Assembly (NCBI GenBank): GCA_036648855.1
Contig: JAVWCU010000030.1
Coordinates: forward strand, 1-13,035
DNA from: Faecenecus sp036648855
GTDB lineage: Bacteria > Bacillota_I > Bacilli_A > RF39 > UBA660
DNA: 13,035 nt
Direction: 5' to 3'
Shown: piece by piece, positions 12,830 through 13,035 of the stretch
Layout of the letters: each line of letters opens with the position of its first letter
Numbering within the stretch: position 1 is the first letter of the stretch
Notes under the pieces: model-generated
The model's input: only the letters and a program-made list of their open reading frames with translations
Told to the model about the DNA's origin: nothing
Database searches by the model: none
Translations under genes and position numbers: made by a program

Positions 12830-13035
12830 TATTTTACAATTTCATTGTTATGGATATTGCCGATAACCTCGATGCCTTTGTATACCAGATGGATATTGTA
12901 ATCAGCACCATGTTGAGCACCATTAAGCCAAAATCCACCTCTAAACCACTCACATATTACCACTCTGCCATATATATTCAAAGCCACATCCCCCTCGTAA
13001 ATCTCCTTGCCATTCTTGTCGTGCAGGCCAGTGAA
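12829..13035 (-). CDS. YopX family protein, C-terminal part
   Basis: The last 68 codons of a gene whose start lies beyond the right window edge. FTGLHDKNGKEIYEGDV, then CEWFRGGFWLNG, and finally KGIEVIGNIHNN are the typical YopX-family pattern. These are small phage proteins of unknown function, common in Bacteroidetes and Firmicutes phages. Ends with TAA at 12829-12831, overlapping the HNH start. G+C-rich compared with the left side of the window. Confidence 0.85.
   Translation of the reverse strand, partial: FTGLHDKNGKEIYEGDVALNIYGRVVICEWFRGGFWLNGAQHGADYNIHLVYKGIEVIGNIHNNEIVK

Noticed and set aside
12484..12901. Plus-strand ORFs opposite the HNH and YopX genes
   Set aside because: Low-complexity shadows; the minus-strand zinc ribbon, HNH and YopX motifs are convincing.
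1..13035. CRISPR array, insertion sequence or rRNA
   Set aside because: No regularly spaced direct repeats, transposase or rRNA-like sequence was seen.

Overview
The window looks like part of a very A+T-rich bacteriophage, or phage-derived element, of the kind seen in gut Bacteroidetes. Every convincing gene lies on the minus strand. Genes are packed with 0-35 nt overlaps or gaps. There is a small tRNA cluster, and the start regions are A/T-rich without clear Shine-Dalgarno sequences. Most products belong to phage-associated families: a phiEco32-like COOH-NH2 ligase, phage ATP-grasp, a receiver-like cREC domain, YopX and an HNH nuclease. Host and phage identity are inferred from gene content; no marker such as a capsid or terminase is present.

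Layout in the direction of transcription (right to left). Bases 13035-11814 form a visibly more G+C-rich module: the end of a YopX-family gene, an HNH endonuclease and a conserved phage protein of unknown function. A 49-bp near-perfect palindrome (11705-11753) and a change in base composition separate it from the rest. Bases 11813-10318 are mostly non-coding and hold three tRNAs (Ile-GAU, Gly-UCC, and a UCU-anticodon tRNA with a long variable arm) plus several hairpin-rich stretches. Bases 10317-8325 carry a gene interrupted by four in-frame stops, a tiny membrane-anchored protein, a cREC receiver-like protein, an HD-domain protein whose natural start lies upstream of an in-frame TGA, and a broken zincin-like gene. 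A terminator-like hairpin follows at 8209-8233.

Bases 8198-1085 form one tight operon of nine genes. A small basic protein and an IMP dehydrogenase/GMP reductase-like enzyme come first, then an unknown protein, an ATP-grasp ligase, a second unknown protein, a class I glutamine amidotransferase/gamma-glutamyl hydrolase (C26), a phiEco32-type COOH-NH2 ligase, a class II (Ntn) glutamine amidotransferase and an Amidoligase_2 enzyme. Three different carboxylate-amine ligases and two different glutamine-handling enzymes point to a dedicated pathway that builds or edits amide/peptide-like linkages. The substrate cannot be read from sequence. Related phage clusters have been predicted to modify peptides, proteins or small molecules.

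A second theme is stop codons. The reading frames at 1-910 and 9922-10317 stay recognisable over their length but contain TGA, TAA and TAG codons. The HD gene has one TGA at a position where relatives have Trp. No intact gene here ends in TGA, and a 91-nt structured element at 941-1031 presents a perfect anticodon-like arm with UCA in the loop. This could mean TGA is read as Trp. However, the extra TAA/TAG codons and single-base frameshifts show that at least some of these loci are decaying. I report both readings.
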